From: Proteobacteria bacterium CAG:495 | GTDB taxonomy: Bacteria > Pseudomonadota > Alphaproteobacteria > RF32 > CAG-239 | DNA: 64,000 bases | Assembly: GCA_000432275.1 (NCBI GenBank) | Contig: HF995314.1 | Coordinates: forward strand, 14,751 to 78,750 | Direction: 5' to 3' | In this document: positions 63,021 through 64,000 of the stretch, in pieces | How positions within the stretch are numbered: position 1 is the stretch's first letter | How the letters are laid out: each line of letters opens with the position of its first letter | Position numbers and translations under genes: made by a program | Notes under the pieces: model-generated | Told to the model about the DNA's origin: nothing | Databases searched by the model: none | What the model saw: the letters and a program-made list of their open reading frames with translations, nothing else

Positions 63021-63485
63021 ATGAATAAAAAACTGCTGCTGACATTTATGGCCTGCGCCCTGAGTTCCTGCACTTACTTTCAAAAAGGCGCCGGGCAGGT
63101 CGTATATCACTGGGAAAAACCGCATACCGGCGTAGAAAAGTTTTCGCGGGATCATGCCGAGTGCCTGATGGCGGCAAAGGAATTCAAATTAATGCCGGAC
63201 TTCCGCTCCTGGTTTTACACCGAAGAGACTAAACTCGACACCCGTGCCGACTGGAAGTCATCTAAGGGTATCTGGGCTTCTTACGTGCCCTACCCCGGCG
63301 CACAGCCGCTCATCGTAAACTCCCGTTATGACGACGACGACATCAGTCCCAAAAATTATCGTAAATGTATGCAAAGCAAAGGATACTGGGCAAGGGAGCA
63401 CGACATCCCGGAAATTACCAACATCAACCTTTACAAAGCTCGTACGCCCTACTTGCGGCAGCCGTTCAGCTCACCCAATATCTGA
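63021..63485 (+). CDS. Lipoprotein of unknown function
   Basis: 154 residues with lipobox LSSC (Cys17) after MNKKLLLTFMACA. The mature part has a Cys-pair (HAECLMAAKEF and YRKCMQSKGYW), with the second segment similar to small periplasmic proteins in which a conserved CMxxKGY motif occurs. Aromatic residues are abundant. It is 9 bases after the GST gene, probably co-transcribed. The 3' end overlaps the convergent efflux gene by 37 bases. Confidence 0.78.
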   Translation: MNKKLLLTFMACALSSCTYFQKGAGQVVYHWEKPHTGVEKFSRDHAECLMAAKEFKLMPDFRSWFYTEETKLDTRADWKSSKGIWASYVPYPGAQPLIVNSRYDDDDISPKNYRKCMQSKGYWAREHDIPEITNINLYKARTPYLRQPFSSPNI

Positions 63486-64000
63486 GGCAGAGTTTGGGGA
63501 CAATAACCGCCGCCCACCGCTTTGTAAAAAGTGACGATGTTTTGATAAATTGCAGCATTGCTGGCTATCAGGGTGTTTTCGGATTCAAGGAGGTTTTGCT
63601 GCGAAGTCAGGACATCGCTGAAGTCTATCAACCCCTGTTTGTATTTTTCCAGCGTTAGCGACGCGACTTCTTTCTGAGCCGTCACCGCTTCGTTTGAAGA
63701 ACTGTTGCGTTCATATTCCTGCTCCAGCGCAACCACGGCATTGCGAATTTCCGCCGCAGCGTTCAGCAGCGCAGACTGGTACTGATACATTTTTTCACGC
63801 GTTGCAGATTTTTGCAATTCGACGTTTTCGCTTAGCTGTCCCCAATGGAACAAAGGAAGTCCGATTGCGGGCGAAATGCTGTACATATCATGCGAACTGC
63901 TTATCAGACTTGACAAGTTTCGAGACTGATAACCGAGAAAACCGCTGATGCTGACCGAGGGAAAAAGCTCTGCAATCGCCTGGCCGATTTTGGCATTCTG
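63449..64000 (-). CDS. Outer-membrane efflux protein, NodT/TolC family, 5' truncated
   Basis: The frame is open to base 64000, so the N-terminal part is outside the window; 183 residues are visible. AKIGQAIAELFPSVSISGFL and ISPAIGLPLFHWGQLSENVE are the conserved NodT-type strand and helix segments, followed by the helical repeat part with SLTLEKYKQGLIDFSDVLTS and QNLLESENTLIASNAAIYQN. The end GGGYCPQ is close to the usual GGGW. Such proteins form the outer-membrane channel of RND pumps; the AcrAB-type operon at 45.6-50.6 kb lacks its own. Another pump gene may follow upstream, beyond the window. Confidence 0.88.
   Translation of the reverse strand, partial: QNAKIGQAIAELFPSVSISGFLGYQSRNLSSLISSSHDMYSISPAIGLPLFHWGQLSENVELQKSATREKMYQYQSALLNAAAEIRNAVVALEQEYERNSSSNEAVTAQKEVASLTLEKYKQGLIDFSDVLTSQQNLLESENTLIASNAAIYQNIVTFYKAVGGGYCPQTLPQILGELNGCRK

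Overview
The window looks like chromosome from a host-associated, probably anaerobic alphaproteobacterium. This rests on the gene order nuoL-nuoM-nuoN-birA-rnj, a FlaF-type flagellar regulator, a flgI-flgJ-(flgN)-flgK-flgL block and the radical-SAM maturase HydE, which serves [FeFe] hydrogenases. A gut Rhodospirillales/RF32-like lineage is my inference. Coding density is high, many small lipoproteins are present, and no prophage, insertion sequence or CRISPR array was seen.

Layout. 1-2 kb: 3' part of an unrecognised coiled-coil protein. 2.0-9.1 kb (minus): ribonuclease J, biotin ligase and three divergent complex I antiporter-like subunits. 9.2-10.1 kb: a small gene, tRNA-Lys and a 100-bp direct repeat that includes the tRNA 3' end. 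10.3-14 kb: an alpha/beta hydrolase, a duplicated structured leader with terminator hairpins, two tandem small HTH regulators, and the most remarkable gene of the window: a signal peptide, a near-perfect eukaryotic ubiquitin and an autotransporter-type outer-membrane beta-barrel in one reading frame. 14-20.5 kb: hydE, a DUF421 protein, lipoproteins, a YbaK deacylase and a YgiW-like OB-fold protein. 20.6-22.5 kb: a 58-residue metallothionein-like protein with 16 cysteines, a CsoR repressor and queH behind two CsoR-type operators, then a nuclease-fold protein. 22.6-33 kb: a lipoprotein, a PPC-domain protein, a GH13 amylase, an ABC-F ATPase, murE, a GNAT protein, a LysR regulator and a 649-residue orphan.

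33-39 kb holds the flagellar P-ring, rod-cap and hook-junction genes. 39.2-45.4 kb encodes a giant secreted Cys-rich repeat protein whose frame is broken by a 28-bp tandem duplication. 45.6-50.6 kb is a tetR-acrA-acrB-type RND efflux operon. Its repressor is likewise broken, here by a 34-bp tandem duplication, and it sits next to palindromic operator half-sites. 50.8-57.3 kb is a glycogen/maltodextrin operon (glgB-glgX-malQ). 57.5-64 kb: a DUF2934 protein with a Lys/Ser/Cys tail, a TPR-methyltransferase fusion, tRNA-Leu, galE, flaF, a periplasmic solute-binding protein, a glutathione transferase, a lipoprotein and the 3' part of a NodT-type outer-membrane efflux protein that could complete the RND pump.

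The candidate new system is the ubiquitin-barrel protein at 12.7-13.9 kb. Its predicted signal-peptidase cut lies exactly before ubiquitin Met1. All seven lysines, the Leu8/Ile44/Val70 patch and the LRLRGG tail are kept, and the tail is followed directly by an acidic linker and the barrel. The protein should therefore display ubiquitin on, or release it from, the cell surface toward a eukaryotic host or a co-resident protist.
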